In this document: positions 1 through 11,310 of the stretch, one piece after another
How the letters are laid out: each line of letters begins with the position of its first letter
Position numbering within the stretch: the stretch's first letter is position 1
NCBI RefSeq assembly: GCF_018320785.1
Contig: NC_054881.1
Location: 20,150,275 to 20,214,274 of the forward strand
Source of the DNA: Cheilinus undulatus
Taxonomy: Eukaryota > Chordata > Actinopteri > Labriformes > Labridae
DNA length: 64,000 nucleotides
Direction of reading: 5' to 3'
Notes under the pieces: model-generated
Told to the model about the DNA's origin: nothing
What the model saw: only the letters and a program-made list of their open reading frames with translations
The model's database searches: none
Made by a program: the position numbers and the translations under genes

Positions 1-449
1 ACGTGAGGAAATTCCTAAATCTAGTTATGCCTTTAATATTGGCCCCGACTAGTCAACCATGTAGATTGCACCAGATTGTGACAATGATGTTGTGTAGACG
101 CCACAACAAAAAGATAACTATTCATGGTGGCAACATTGTACATTTAACTGCAAAAAGGAAACAAAAAGTAATTGAAAGACTGAGAAAAGTGTGACTGGAG
201 CTTAGCAAGAGGGTGGAGGAAGCAAATAAATCTGGTGGAGTAGGGGTTATATTGAAATAACTGCTCCTCTCTTTATAGATAAGGCCAGATGGACATCAAT
301 AGAGTACAGTTACACATCTCGTGTTTGTAATTGTTCAAGCATTTATTATGGCAGCATGGCATGTTTGGCGCCAGACTCTGACTTCATCACTCCTCCCAGA
401 TTTACATTACATGTAGAATTGAGAAGTGATGAGATCACATCAGGGTTGA

Positions 450-753
450 AAGCAAGAGTGCAGTGCTGATTCAGCAGGGCTGGCAATGTCAGAGCTGAGG
501 AGGAGAGCGGAAATCCTGCAGCTTAAGAAGACCGCTGAATTAGGAGGATGTGACTCATGTGATTTGATCAAGATGCATGTCAGACGTGAATATTCAGATT
601 CGAGATGACTTCCCGAACTACAAGTGGTATAAAATCAGGTCAGCTGATGAGGTGGTCTTTAATGCAGCCCAGTATTCGCTGAATCTATACAACCAACCCA
701 ATCCGGATGGAGGCATCCCAGACCAACCCCAACTGCAGAGCTTTCAGGCATGA
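450..753 (+). pseudogene. Unrecognised ORF-like block, two overlapping short frames
   Basis: Two open frames follow one another. The first is open from 450, has an ATG at 486 and stops at about 606; it begins MSELRRRAEILQLKKTAELG. The second runs from an ATG at 577 to a TGA at 751-753 (58 codons); it contains DDFPNYKWYKIRSADEVVF and NLYNQPNPDGGIPDQPQLQ. The amino-acid composition (many aromatic and polar residues, few simple runs) looks like real protein rather than chance. A frame change between the two parts suggests decay. A donor-like CAG|GTCAGC lies inside the second frame. I do not recognise the family. It could be a decayed mobile-element or captured gene, or an exon of an upstream gene. 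Confidence 0.25.
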
Positions 754-2859
754 AATTGTTATTGATAAGTATCAAAGTTAGGCCACATAAAGCATTAAGG
801 ATAACCACTTAGTATCTGAATGTCTAAAACATCCTCTTTAGTGCGCTAACAGACAGGAAGTCTCTCCAAACAGGCTGATAGGTTCAGCTGGTTAAGCTCA
901 GTCCTGTCCTCTCTTCCTCTCAGTGCTGCACTATGTTACTCCAATACACATAAATGTATTTCTACCATTTCCCACAATGCAACAAGCAACTTCTTCCCAT
1001 GCTTCACACGCAAAATTCCCTTTTAGAGAAGTTTAAGTACAGTTCTCTATCTAAAAATTCACCAAGCGTTCCCCTTGTGTTACTTTATTGTATCCATTCA
1101 ATATTTATAACTTCATCTTCTCTGCTTTTAACCCTTACTGACGATTTTATTGCTTCACAATAAAAGTCATTCCATGTTTTTCCAGACAAATGTGAACAGC
1201 TTGAGAAAGAAGGGGAGTTCTGGATCCTGCAGTGTAGGACCACCATGCTGCTAACCATTGAAACTATCACACAGAGAGATAATGGCATGAGGTTTGCGTG
1301 TAAACCTAGTATGAGCCTGATTTTATGAAGATACATTCCTTATGCAGAGAACAAGGCATGAAACCTTTCCGAGGTGATAGCATCTGCCATTTAAGTCCAC
1401 ATTATCTGGACTTAAGGATATCTAGACAGTCTGTTGTAGATTAATACTTTGAATACCATAGAAATGATCAGAAAATAGATATTGCTATCTGTTGTAACTT
1501 CAATGACAAAACTTTACTATAACCAGGTTTCAACTATACATTTTTAAATGAGGAACTGTAACACTGGCAGTCTTTTAAAGAGCAATATAAACAGTTTAAG
1601 TGTCTCTGTGTTAAAATCCCCGGATGTGCATGGCCAGCATAGTATGGCAAATATCTCAGCTGCGGCGACCCTACCTTGTACTCTTTCAGCTGAATAGCAA
1701 TTGATGCTTTTATTTGGTGATTTCATAGTTTTTAATTGTATTCACCCTGGGGGTCTTTCTGCAGCCGTGCACTGTGCAGCAATTACGCCCATGAGGGGAG
1801 TAGTGAGACATTTAGAGGACGATGCTGCTGAAGATTTTAGAGGAGCTCTTCCACACATGCGGCGTGTATATGCATGCACACACACGTATCCGCTTATAGA
1901 AAAGCAATTAGGAGATAAGCAATCAGGTGGAGTGAGAGATGAAGAGAGGGAGAGAATGAGGGAGTGACTGAAGTAACAAATGAGCTGTGATGGCTGTTGT
2001 TGAGATGATTTGCCTCCTCAGGAAGAGACGGATGCGGAGAGGAAGTAGAGCAAACATCGAAGAGACAAAAGCCATCTACATTTGATTGAACCAGGCCTTT
2101 TCAAATACTTCAAAAATCATAATCACCGTCATTTTTATTGTTGCCTTGAGGGGCAGTCACAACCATTTAACAAACTCTGTAGGGTTTTTTGCATTTCTTT
2201 CTTGATGCCAGACTCCTCAGAGCTAGACTAGTTCTGTATGACTGCTGTCTTTTTACCCATTAGTTGACCAATAGCTGCCTTTCTAATATGCTCTTTAGGT
2301 CTTTGCTTTTTAAACTAACCAGAGTACTATAGCTCCCTCTGCTCCTCACTTGGATTAAAGTGAGAGCTGTTTTGCTGGGAGGGGCAGAGCACAGGAAAGG
2401 AAGGTGGGTGCCATCCTTTTTCGAATGGCAGTCGAACATTATATGCCAGATAGACTGTTACACGCATCAATGGGATATTTCATATCCAAGTGGGCAAAAA
2501 CCCATAGAGTGGTTAGGAAGGACAGAACCTTAAAAAACAACTGGAAGGGTGTTTGAATGTCCTGCCTTTGAACGGGCCAGCAATAGCAACAAAATATACA
2601 ACATATTGGGCTTTTCCAACATGACATTACATTAAGCAGCTCTACTTAGTTTGACTCAGCAAGGCAGCCCAGCGCTTTTCCACCACAATTGAGCTACCTG
2701 TTAGAGCTGATGACACAGTGTTTTGAGTTGATGATGTTAAATAGCTGTGCTTCCGTAAGAATTGTTTTGTTCAAGAGTTAGCCAACAGTTTCTACTTCAA
2801 AGTGTCCTCTTCTTCTTCTATTGGTAATCCAGAACTTAAACACATCCCTGAAAAATAAC
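754..2859. other. Gene-poor stretch, nothing recognised
   Basis: Only short ORFs without recognisable motifs are present on either strand. I see no convincing splice-flanked exon, and no repeat that I can name. Confidence 0.5.
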
Positions 2860-3525
2860 TAGCAGCTGTGACGTCAACACAGCACACTCGGAGGCAGGCA
2901 CGCATGCTTGGGCCCTTCTCCAGAGTAGGACAATCCTGGGCACGGCTCAGCCTTAACAAGCGTGACCAAACTCGTGATGTAAAAGTGAAATAGCACAGCT
3001 TGGTTTGATCAGCGCAGCAAAAAGTCATAGCAGAAATGCCCCGGTAGTCGCGACCGAGGTGTGCATGCACAGCTACCGAGGAATAACGCAAACCATGGCA
3101 ACTACAGACACGTCAGTACACGACTTTTGTCGTTTTTGAAAAGAAAACAACTCACTGCTGTTCTTTGTTCTTCTTTTAAGGAAGAAATGTTGTCAAGCTC
3201 TGATAAAACTGGCGCTTTAGCAGCATCCACGCTAATCTCTTCGGCCATAATTGCACCGGCCTCTTGTTGCTGCTTGCTTACATCAGCTGAGCCTGAAAGT
3301 ACTGCTCCTCTTCGCTGATTGGTCCTGTCACTTTCTAACTGGGCCCAAATGGTTCAGACGGGAGCTTTGCAAGATGGATACCAGTGAGAAACATGGAAAG
3401 GGGCGTATCCATCTGCTTTGCAATGTTAGCAGATTGGTCAGTCATCCTCTGACTAAGAACAAATGTATCAAAGCATTGCACGATGGATCTGCCTAATGAC
3501 AGACACAGAATACGGCCAATCCTGG
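2860..3525. repeat. Interspersed DNA-transposon-like repeat, copy 1
   Basis: The segment 3,225-3,430 matches the reverse complement of about 8,150-8,375, with shared blocks such as gctgcttgcttacatca, attggycctgtcactttct and gggagctttgcaagatgg. The part from 2,860 to 3,225 is CpG-containing and looks like the rest of the same element. It has no coding capacity. Two copies in opposite orientation in one window show dispersion. The family is not identified, and the outer boundaries are approximate. Confidence 0.5.
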
Positions 3526-4900
3526 GCTTTGCAAAAATAATCTGGTTCTTTCACAAGACAGCATCTTATTGCGGGGACCTTATATCATCATTTTCTAATT
3601 TGACCTATGACAATTCAAACTTCACTCTGCATTTTAGTCTAATTATTTGGTCCATCCATCAAATGTATGCACTTATAAATTAATCAGTAAGACACATTTA
3701 GGAGAGGGCTAAGGAGTTATCAGCATCTCAGACCTTTATTTTATTAGTTATCTGTAAGAGGCCATAAAACCAGAGTTTATATGAGAGGTTAACATCAGCT
3801 GATGTAATTGTGGTGAATGTTCCTGAATATTTCCTGCTGCCTTCTCACATCACCTCACCCTGATTTTCCCCTGTAAATTTAGAGGGCTGCCAGGAAGAAT
3901 CCTGGGAAAACACCAACATAAAGTTTTCAGACAGGTTGCATGTATATAAATCAGGCTTCACATTAAGCTTCAGGTAGAAGAGTTAATCGTAGTGATTAAG
4001 TTGTGGTGTTGTGTATGTGTTTAATGTGAGTGGTGTCTGCCTGTCTGGAGTTGATGGAAGAAAGGAGAGGAAAAATGTGCTCAAAACAAGGAGACAGCAA
4101 ATAAAGACAAATGTAAATGTCATAAAGGGAGCAGCTGTATGAGACAGGAGGAAGTGAAGCGGCGGTCTGGTTGCCTGGGCTTTCTGAAGAATGCCAACGG
4201 AGCCGCTGTGTGAAAAATTGCTGTCAAACAGTTCTGAATCATTCGGATGACAAGCGAGAGAAAAGAACACCACATTCACGCTTTGTGTTTACAACATATC
4301 CCTGCAGTCTATCGGCAAAATGTCAGGCTTTAATGGAATAAAAATATGATGTGTTAGAGAAGCACCGCTCAGGTATTTTAAGGTCACACACATATTCAAT
4401 ACGTTCTCTCAAGTACTGCCCCTGATATAACGGAGCCCTTCTGACATACTTTTGTTCTAAAATAATGTCTCATTTCTAAAAACCTGCCTTCACAGTTGAG
4501 TTCACAGTTCAGTTCAATCTGCTGAATTCTTTGATTCGTTTCGAGCAGACTGCCAGATAAATGTTAAATAACTTTTATTCAGCTGTGAGATCTCTGTCTG
4601 AGTCATTAATTATTTTCATTTTTTAATGATCAGCCCTTAAATTGGTAGTAGAGTATTTTTAAAGTGGAGAAGTTTGAGGTGCTTTTCAAAAGTAAGGATG
4701 GTATCAATCTATCAAACAGTTTTTATTTGTATGGAACCAAGTTATAACCAAGGTTATCTCAAAGAACTTTACAAAGGAGGCAGGTCTAGATAGTACTCTT
4801 CTATTTATTAGGACCCAACAATAATATAAAATGAACTGTGCTTAGCAACATCAGGCCTAGATACAGTGGCAATAAGAAACTTCAACCAGAACCAGACTCA
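3526..4900. other. Gene-poor stretch, nothing recognised
   Basis: AT-rich sequence with only short uninformative ORFs and no exon signature or named repeat. Confidence 0.45.
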
Positions 4901-4904
4901 TGTG

Positions 4905-6060
4905 GAACAGCTATCTGCTGAAGCTGTGTCGGCATAAAGGAATAAATGGAAATGCAGAAAGAGGGAAGAGGAAGAACTAAATGGAAGCAGACAGAGACAA
5001 AAAACAAATAAGAAGCAGATAAAGAGAAGAGAGAATTGTAGAAAGAGAAAAGGAGGTGCAGAAAAAGTAATGAGGGAAAAGCAGAACAGAAAATTAAAGG
5101 CAGAAAAAAAGAGAAGAGGGAGATGCAGAAAATGAAAAAGAGAAATGCCAAAAAGGGAGGTTGTTGAAGAAAGAGAGAAGGAGAAGGAGATGCATAAAAA
5201 AAAAATTTGGAGAAAAAGAGAAAGGGAAGCTGCAGAGAAGAGGTAGTTAAAGAAGAAGTTGCAGTAGATGCAGAAATCGAGAAAAGGATGTTGTAGAAAG
5301 ATAAAAGTTTCAGAAAAGAGAAGAGGGAGAAGCAGAAAAGGGGAGGAGGAGGTTGTAGAAAGAGAGGAGATGCAGAAAAGTAAAACATGTAGAAAAGAGA
5401 AGATGGTGATGCGGAAAATGAGAAGAGTTAGATGCAGAATAAAGACGAGGGGGATGCAGAAAGAAGAGCAAATGCAGAAAAGAGAAGAGAGGGATGCAGA
5501 ATGAAGGAAGAGGTTGCTGTAGAAAGAGAGAAGGAGATGAAGATGTAGAAAAACAAAAGAGGGAGAAGCAGAAAAAGAGAAGAGGGTGATGCAGAAAAAG
5601 AAAAGATGGTATAGAAAAGAGAAGACAGATATGCAGAGAAGAGGTAGATGCAGAAAAAGCAGTGGTTGGTGCAGAAAAAGAGAAAAAAATGCCAAAAAAA
5701 AAAGAGGGAAGTTGGCGATGCAAAAAAGAAAAGAGGGTGTAGAAAGGAGAAGACAGATATGCAGAGAAAGAGAGAAGAGGGGGGTGCAGGAAATGAAAAG
5801 AAGGTGCAGTAAAAGAGATGAGGAAAATGCATGAAAGATACAAGGGAAACAGAAGAAGGGCATGCAGAAAGATGAGTAAATGCAGAAAACGAATAGAGGG
5901 AAATAAAGAAAAAGAAGAAGATACAAAAAAAGGGAAAGGCAAAAAAGACTAAAGATTCAGAAAAATGAAAAAGAGGAATGCAAAAATGTAAGATAATATA
6001 AAAGAGAAGATGAAAATGCAGAAAGATTCAAAACAAGCAGAGCAACAACAATGAAAAGGA
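4905..6060 (+). repeat. Polypurine (GA-rich) degenerate minisatellite
   Basis: About 1.15 kb in which the + strand is almost entirely A and G, built from loose tandem copies of a unit like atgcagaaaagagaagaggg, roughly 20-40 bp long. The unit keeps a recurring tgcagaaa core. The long open frames on the - strand (Phe/Ser/Leu-rich) and the Lys/Arg/Glu-rich ones on the + strand come from this composition. Several frames are open at once over the same bases, as expected of low-complexity DNA and not of a gene. Such strand asymmetry is compatible with triplex (H-DNA) formation, but that is inference. Confidence 0.9.
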
Positions 6061-8090
6061 TAGACGTATGGCTGTCCTGGCCTTAAATCCATCTTTAATT
6101 TATTTTCTTGGATATGGCTTTAATGTCAGTAATAATGTTAACGATATGTGAAGAATTAGCAGTTAAAGTCATGTTTGATAGAAGACTGAACATTCAAATA
6201 TTGGCTTTAGCAGCTAAGATGATCATAAATGGAGAGGAGTGATATTCATTATTAAATCAGTTAAAGTAGAGCTGCTCTTAGATTAGCTCTTACATTCGTA
6301 ATAAAAATCATAGATGTAAGGTTGATGTTGGTAGAAGCAGTAGTAGTAGACAATCATAAACTGATCATGCTAATGCTAGCTCTAGCCACAGGGGATGCTG
6401 GTCAGCATGGCCCCTTTATGTAGAAAGGTAAAAGTACAAGCATGGCTACACAATGGTATTTTCTTCAAGCATTTTGGTTTATAAAAATGCAAAGAAAAAT
6501 AGTAATATCTGGGAGAAAAGATGTTTTGTTTGCCACTTTATTTTCCCACAGACACTTAGGCACAGTTAACACATATTTCTTCAAAATAGTAAAATTATGG
6601 CATATGATGGCAAGTGATGGGATCATTAACACTGATACATAGGCTGAGTGGTGATCTCATTTAACTCACACAGACGCGTTTGATTCCAACCTTAAATAGA
6701 GTGACTTTACTCCAGACTGAAGGCATATTTCTTGTTATTTAGACAGCCGGGTCTTTTAATCTGCCTATGCCAAAAGGACAAGGAGTAAAAAGACTCAGAG
6801 GGCCTCAAGGTTGTGACACAGCACAACTTTGAAACACATCAAGAGGCGATAAATCCACTGAGTGGTGTTAAAGACTTTCTAAAGGACAACCTTTGCCTCA
6901 AAAACAAAATAAAATGTCAGCAACTGATGCTTTAGGAGACAAAATGTTCTTTGAAAAGCTTTTGTATAAAACAGTATTTATTTTACGCCATAGAAAAAAA
7001 GGAAGTTGTATTTTTATGAACAAATACTTTCTGCCCTGAAGATTTCTTTGGTGTTTGAGTTCATCCTGTAGTTTAACTTTGAGGATTTTTTCTTTCAGGA
7101 TATAACTCATAATGTTTGCACCGTTACCTCTTGACTAAAGATTCCCAACACATCAGTTTGTCTGTGGAAATGTGTGTACATAAGAGTGTTTGTGTGTAAG
7201 ACACCAGGGGCTATAACTAGACAGAGAGAAACAGAGCAGACATTCAGGCAGATGAGAGTTGGGGAGCATCCTCTCAGTGGAATTATTCCACGTTAAAGAA
7301 GTAATCTACCGGGAATCGCAGCATCGCAGATGATGGCTTTTGTTTTCTGAGATAAGCACCAAATGAAATCTCGCCTGTGAGAGAAGGAGGGAAGAGAAAA
7401 AAGAAGACGACCCTGTTAAACTAGTGACCAACATGTAGAAAGGCAGTGATACAGATTTTTTTAAGATGTCTCAGGAAATTCATATAAGGAGGATAAAACT
7501 GACTCTCTCCAACATTAATAAAGCCTTTACAGGGCCCTGTAAGTTAACTCAGTGATTCTCCATAAACAGTGTAAGGTGTGGTTTAAAACATTTACTATAC
7601 ATTTACTGGTACAATGATTTAGCTTGGCTACTGATACCAAGTTTAGAAAAGAAATACCCTGTTTGAGTGTTACAAGTATTATTCTATATTGTCAAATCCC
7701 ATGCCTGAAACAAAAGCAACCATGTGAACAGATTTCCTTCACTGCTTTCTGGCTTATAGTCGGGCTGAATTTTTAGTAATTTGGAAAATAGGTATGTTTA
7801 TATGATAAAATTAAAAAATATGAAAAATAAATTACTAATTTGGTTAGGGATACAGTGGGATGTCACCTACATGGGGAAAGATGCAGTTCTTTTCACTTTA
7901 ACAATACCTATAGATGGATCCACACTAGGCTCTTACCTATCCCCTCCTCAAATCAACTTTGAGGCTAGCTAAAATAACGTAATCTTTGAGGTCATTAACA
8001 CCTTGTTTATTTTCCAGTATCCCAACTTTTGTTCAGGTTTTGGCTTTGCTGTATAGAGTCCTAAATGAAACTAGGGCTGCATGCTGGGGT
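6061..8090. other. Gene-poor stretch, nothing recognised
   Basis: AT-rich sequence with scattered short ORFs. A block at 8,011-8,039 is almost identical to one at 54,597-54,625, so the right end probably contains a short dispersed repeat. No exon-like segment was seen. Confidence 0.45.
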
Positions 8091-8094
8091 GTGT

Positions 8095-8400
8095 TGCAAC
8101 CGCTCCTGTAAAGCCACCATACAGTATTCTGCACAGCAGAGAGAAAGGTGAGATCCTCCCAGGACTTAACCTTACAAAGAAGATGGATTTGCCCATTTCT
8201 CACTGGCGAACCCATCTTGCAAAGCTCCCATCTGAACAGTTTGGGCCCTGTAAGAAAGTGACAGGGCCAATCAGGAATAAAGGCAGTACTTTTCGGTGCG
8301 GCAGAGTCGTGATGTAAGCAAGCAGCGATAAGAGACTGGTCCAATAATGGCGGAAGAGATTTGCAGTCTGTGGGTGAAACAAATCCATCTGGCGTGTCAG
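8095..8400 (-). repeat. Interspersed DNA-transposon-like repeat, copy 2 (partial, inverted)
   Basis: In reverse complement this matches the 3,225-3,430 segment of the first copy with small differences, including the run from gctgcttgcttacatca to gagctttgcaagatgg. It lacks the CpG-containing part found beside the other copy, so it is partial. The weak ORFs on both strands are by-products. Confidence 0.55.
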
Positions 8401-9240
8401 GTCACATAGGACTGTTATTTAATCAAAAATAATGAGTGTTGCATTTTATATATGGGGTAGTCCTGACTGTCAGCAGTAGGTGGCAGTATGACAAAACAAG
8501 ATGCCAAGCTGTGATCTGGGCAGGATGGATATTTTTCTCATATAAAATTGATGAAAGATTTGACATTTATTTTAGAGGTGTTACTGACTTTTTGCAGTAA
8601 GTGGCACTAAAGTAAAGCCATAAAATAAACATCCAAGGGTGTAGAGGGGCAGACTTTGATCATACATGTAAAATATGAATGAAATTAGATGTGGCATATG
8701 AGAGTTATGGCAGCTTCCTGTCAAATTGTTGGGATATCGAAATGCTCCCCAGCAAAACATCCCTTGAAGTAGCATGTATGTGTTGTGGACAAATATTGAG
8801 GCCATTCTTACAAAAACTGAGCTTGATAGATTCAGTACAGTAAAAGAAATTAAGAATAGCCTGAGTGTGTTGCTTTCTTTTGCCAGTAGAGGGTGCGATT
8901 TGTCTACCAAACCTAAGGGAAGGGAAATTTGTGTTTGGTAGATTTTTTATTTGTCACAGCAATGCTTCTTGGCAACAATTCTTATACTTTTGGAAAGCCT
9001 GTTTATTTCCCTTTTCAGTGGTGCCACATTTGTAAGGAACGTGTATTTGTGGGATGAGCAGCAGAGCTGAGTATGCGGGTTATGCTCACAAAAAATGTGC
9101 CATATCTTCTCTGCCAATTCCAAACAGCTTATTCTACCATAGATCTTTTTTGGTTGACTGGTTGATTGAAGTCTGAACAAACAAGGCATAATGGTAATTT
9201 TACGGTTGATTCATTTAACAAACAGGAGCCTCAGTAGCGT
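8401..9240. other. Gene-poor stretch, nothing recognised
   Basis: Short ORFs only. There is no recognisable exon or repeat, apart from the Tc1 remnant that begins at its right end. Confidence 0.4.
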
Positions 9241-9538
9241 GTGGAAGAACTATACATGACCACGACAGCCTGGCATCTCCTCCTCATGCTGGTCATCAGC
9301 CTGGTCACACACTGCTGTGGAATGGCAACCCATTCTTCGACCGGCATTTTTTCGCAAGTCAGCCAGTGTGGTTGTGTTGGTCACTCTGGCACGAACAGCA
9401 CACCCAAGTTGAACCCATAACTGTTCAATGGAGTTAAGGTCAGGACTGCTGGCAGGCCATTCCATCTGCTCCACTCCCAAATTCTGGAGGTAGTCTCTGA
9501 TAAACTCTCTGCATTGCCAGGGAAGATTTGGCATATTT
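9241..9538 (-). mobile_element. Tc1-type transposase remnant (C-terminal part)
   Basis: On the - strand a frame reads EWPASSPDLNSIEQLWVQLG followed by VRARVTNTTTLADLRK. This is the conserved catalytic-domain segment of Tc1/mariner transposases around the third acidic residue (the WPxxSPDLNPIExLW motif). The frame is lost after the LRK region by a shift, although the following bases still resemble the family. Only about 300 bp remain of a gene normally about 1 kb long, and no inverted terminal repeats were found. It is dead. Confidence 0.85.
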
Positions 9539-10046
9539 TTTTATGGGTACAACCCACATACTCAGCTCTGCTGATTGCCCAGATGGATGTGAGACATGTC
9601 TTGTGGAATGGTTAAGTGAAACAGTCTATCTGGTGTGCCAGGTAAATCCCATGAAGGAAAATAATCCTTTTCCTACACTGAGTGCTGCAAATGCATCGAT
9701 TTTCAACTCAGACACTGTCTCTTAAAAGCTGTCACATCCCACACAGAGACATTACTAGTAACTGACAGAGGAGAAAAGATTGATAAACTACCAGAATATA
9801 GTTGGATTGTTGTCTATATAAGACTGGATGAAAGATCCCACTCAGTGGCCCACTCATGCCATTCCTGGTTGAATCGCCTGGTAAGCACTAAAGCAAATTC
9901 TAGTAAAAAAAAAACAATCTAAAATGAACATAATGTTTAAGTCAGCCTACATGTAATTAAGTGACCAGCAGACACAGTGGTCTCCTACTTGACTCTGTGG
10001 CTTAAATATAAGAATTAAATCTGAAAGATTTGGGTTTTAAAGTGAC

Positions 10047-10890
10047 TTTGCAGTGCAGAAGGCCACCCAGAGAAATCACTGAGATTCACCTGCTCAATCC
10101 CTCCAACAGCTACACAACTTCATCGATGCCAAAGTTCCCCTAAGACAATGAACCCCTCCCTGCTGCTGGCTGCTCAGGTGAAATGTAGATAAAGTGAAGC
10201 ACGTCTTGCAAAAATCAAATGTGAAACCAGATGAGTAAAGCTCTAAAGGAAAGGAAACAGCCATTACTCTGTAACATTTATCTATGAAGACATACATGAC
10301 CCATGCTCTAACTGCAGTGGCCTCCCTCCTCTTCCACGAGTTAACTCCATAATGACCCCTCCTTGTAGGCACACGTCGATGGCGGCCCGGCCTTCCCTCT
10401 CTGACCTGATACCAAAGGTCCATCCAGGAGGGAGGGATGATGGAGGAAAGCCATGGAAGCTGCTGACGGGCTCATTAATCAGATGCCGAGACAGAGAGGT
10501 GCTGGCCTTGCGTCTGACATGAAACACGACAGCTCAGACGTTAACATGTTGCTCACGGTGTAGCTTAGTGTCTTGCACCCAGCCACCCCCAAACCGATGC
10601 TTTCCCCGTAAAGGTCAGACCCAGCAGCACCTGTTGACTCTATTTATGATGTTTGATTTGTTTCACTGAGTGTGCCTCCTGCTTGATTAGCTGCACAAGT
10701 TCATTTTGTTGGTGTTCATTTCCCCACACTGAGATCTTCTTCAGCACTTTTTGCTTTTATTCAGTCGGTCAGTCCATCTGTCTTTTTGCCTGCTTCCTGC
10801 ACATTTTAACAAGCAGTGTTGTACAATGACATGCTATTTATACAGAAAGTGTGTTTAATTTTTCAATAAAGATTACTGCACAAAAATAAA
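10047..10890 (+). other. Possible terminal exon and 3' UTR of an unidentified gene
   Basis: An acceptor-like tttgcag ends near 10,052. One frame after it reads EITEIHLLNPSNSYTTSS and stops with TAA near 10,142. A second frame stays open a little longer and stops with TAA near 10,192. About 700 bp of less AT-rich, unique-looking sequence follows, then an AATAAA at about 10,865 and a T/G-rich stretch, as at a cleavage site. No further upstream exon of such a gene was recognised in the window. It could also be a conserved non-coding block. No product can be named. Confidence 0.3.
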
Positions 10891-11009
10891 AAGTTGTCTG
10901 CTTTTATTCTGAAAGTATGATACTTATAAAGCATCTATCTCTAAAAAAAAACTATGAGAGTGGCACTCTTCAAATTCAGCTATCCAAAAAGAAGAAAGAA
11001 AAGAAAAAA

Positions 11010-11310
11010 AACATTCATTGCCTTCCAAGTGCCTCCCAGTTCATCCCAAAGGTACTCAATGGTGTTGAGGTCAGGGTTCTGTGCAGGCTAGTCAAGTTCT
11101 TCTACACAGAACTCATCAAGCCATGTCTTTATAGTCCTTGCTTTGTGCACTGGGTCACAGTCAAGTTGAAGTAGAAAAGGGCCTTCCCCAATCTGTGCCA
11201 TATAGTTGGAAGCGTTGCATTGTATGCTAAGACATAAAGATTGGCTTTCTCTGGGGATAAGGGGCCTACCCAAATCCTGAAAAACAGCCCCTTACCATTA
11301 TGCCTTCTCC
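11010..11310 (-). mobile_element. Tc1-type transposase remnant, second family
   Basis: The - strand reads GEGPFLLQLDCDPVHKARTI then KTWLDEFCVEELD. This matches the Tc1 transposase segment around the second catalytic Asp (usually QHDNAPxHKA) and the run leading to the WPAQSPDLNPIE motif. After a break, the next bases still encode degraded forms of that motif. Both the sequence and the hydrophobic spacing differ from the 9.2-kb copy, so the two come from different Tc1 families. No terminal repeats were found. Confidence 0.8.

Noticed and set aside
4882..5942. Several long overlapping ORFs (up to 342 codons) on the - strand and shorter ones on the + strand
   Set aside because: All lie in the polypurine minisatellite; several frames are open at once, with Phe/Ser/Leu or Lys/Arg/Glu low-complexity content. 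They reflect composition.
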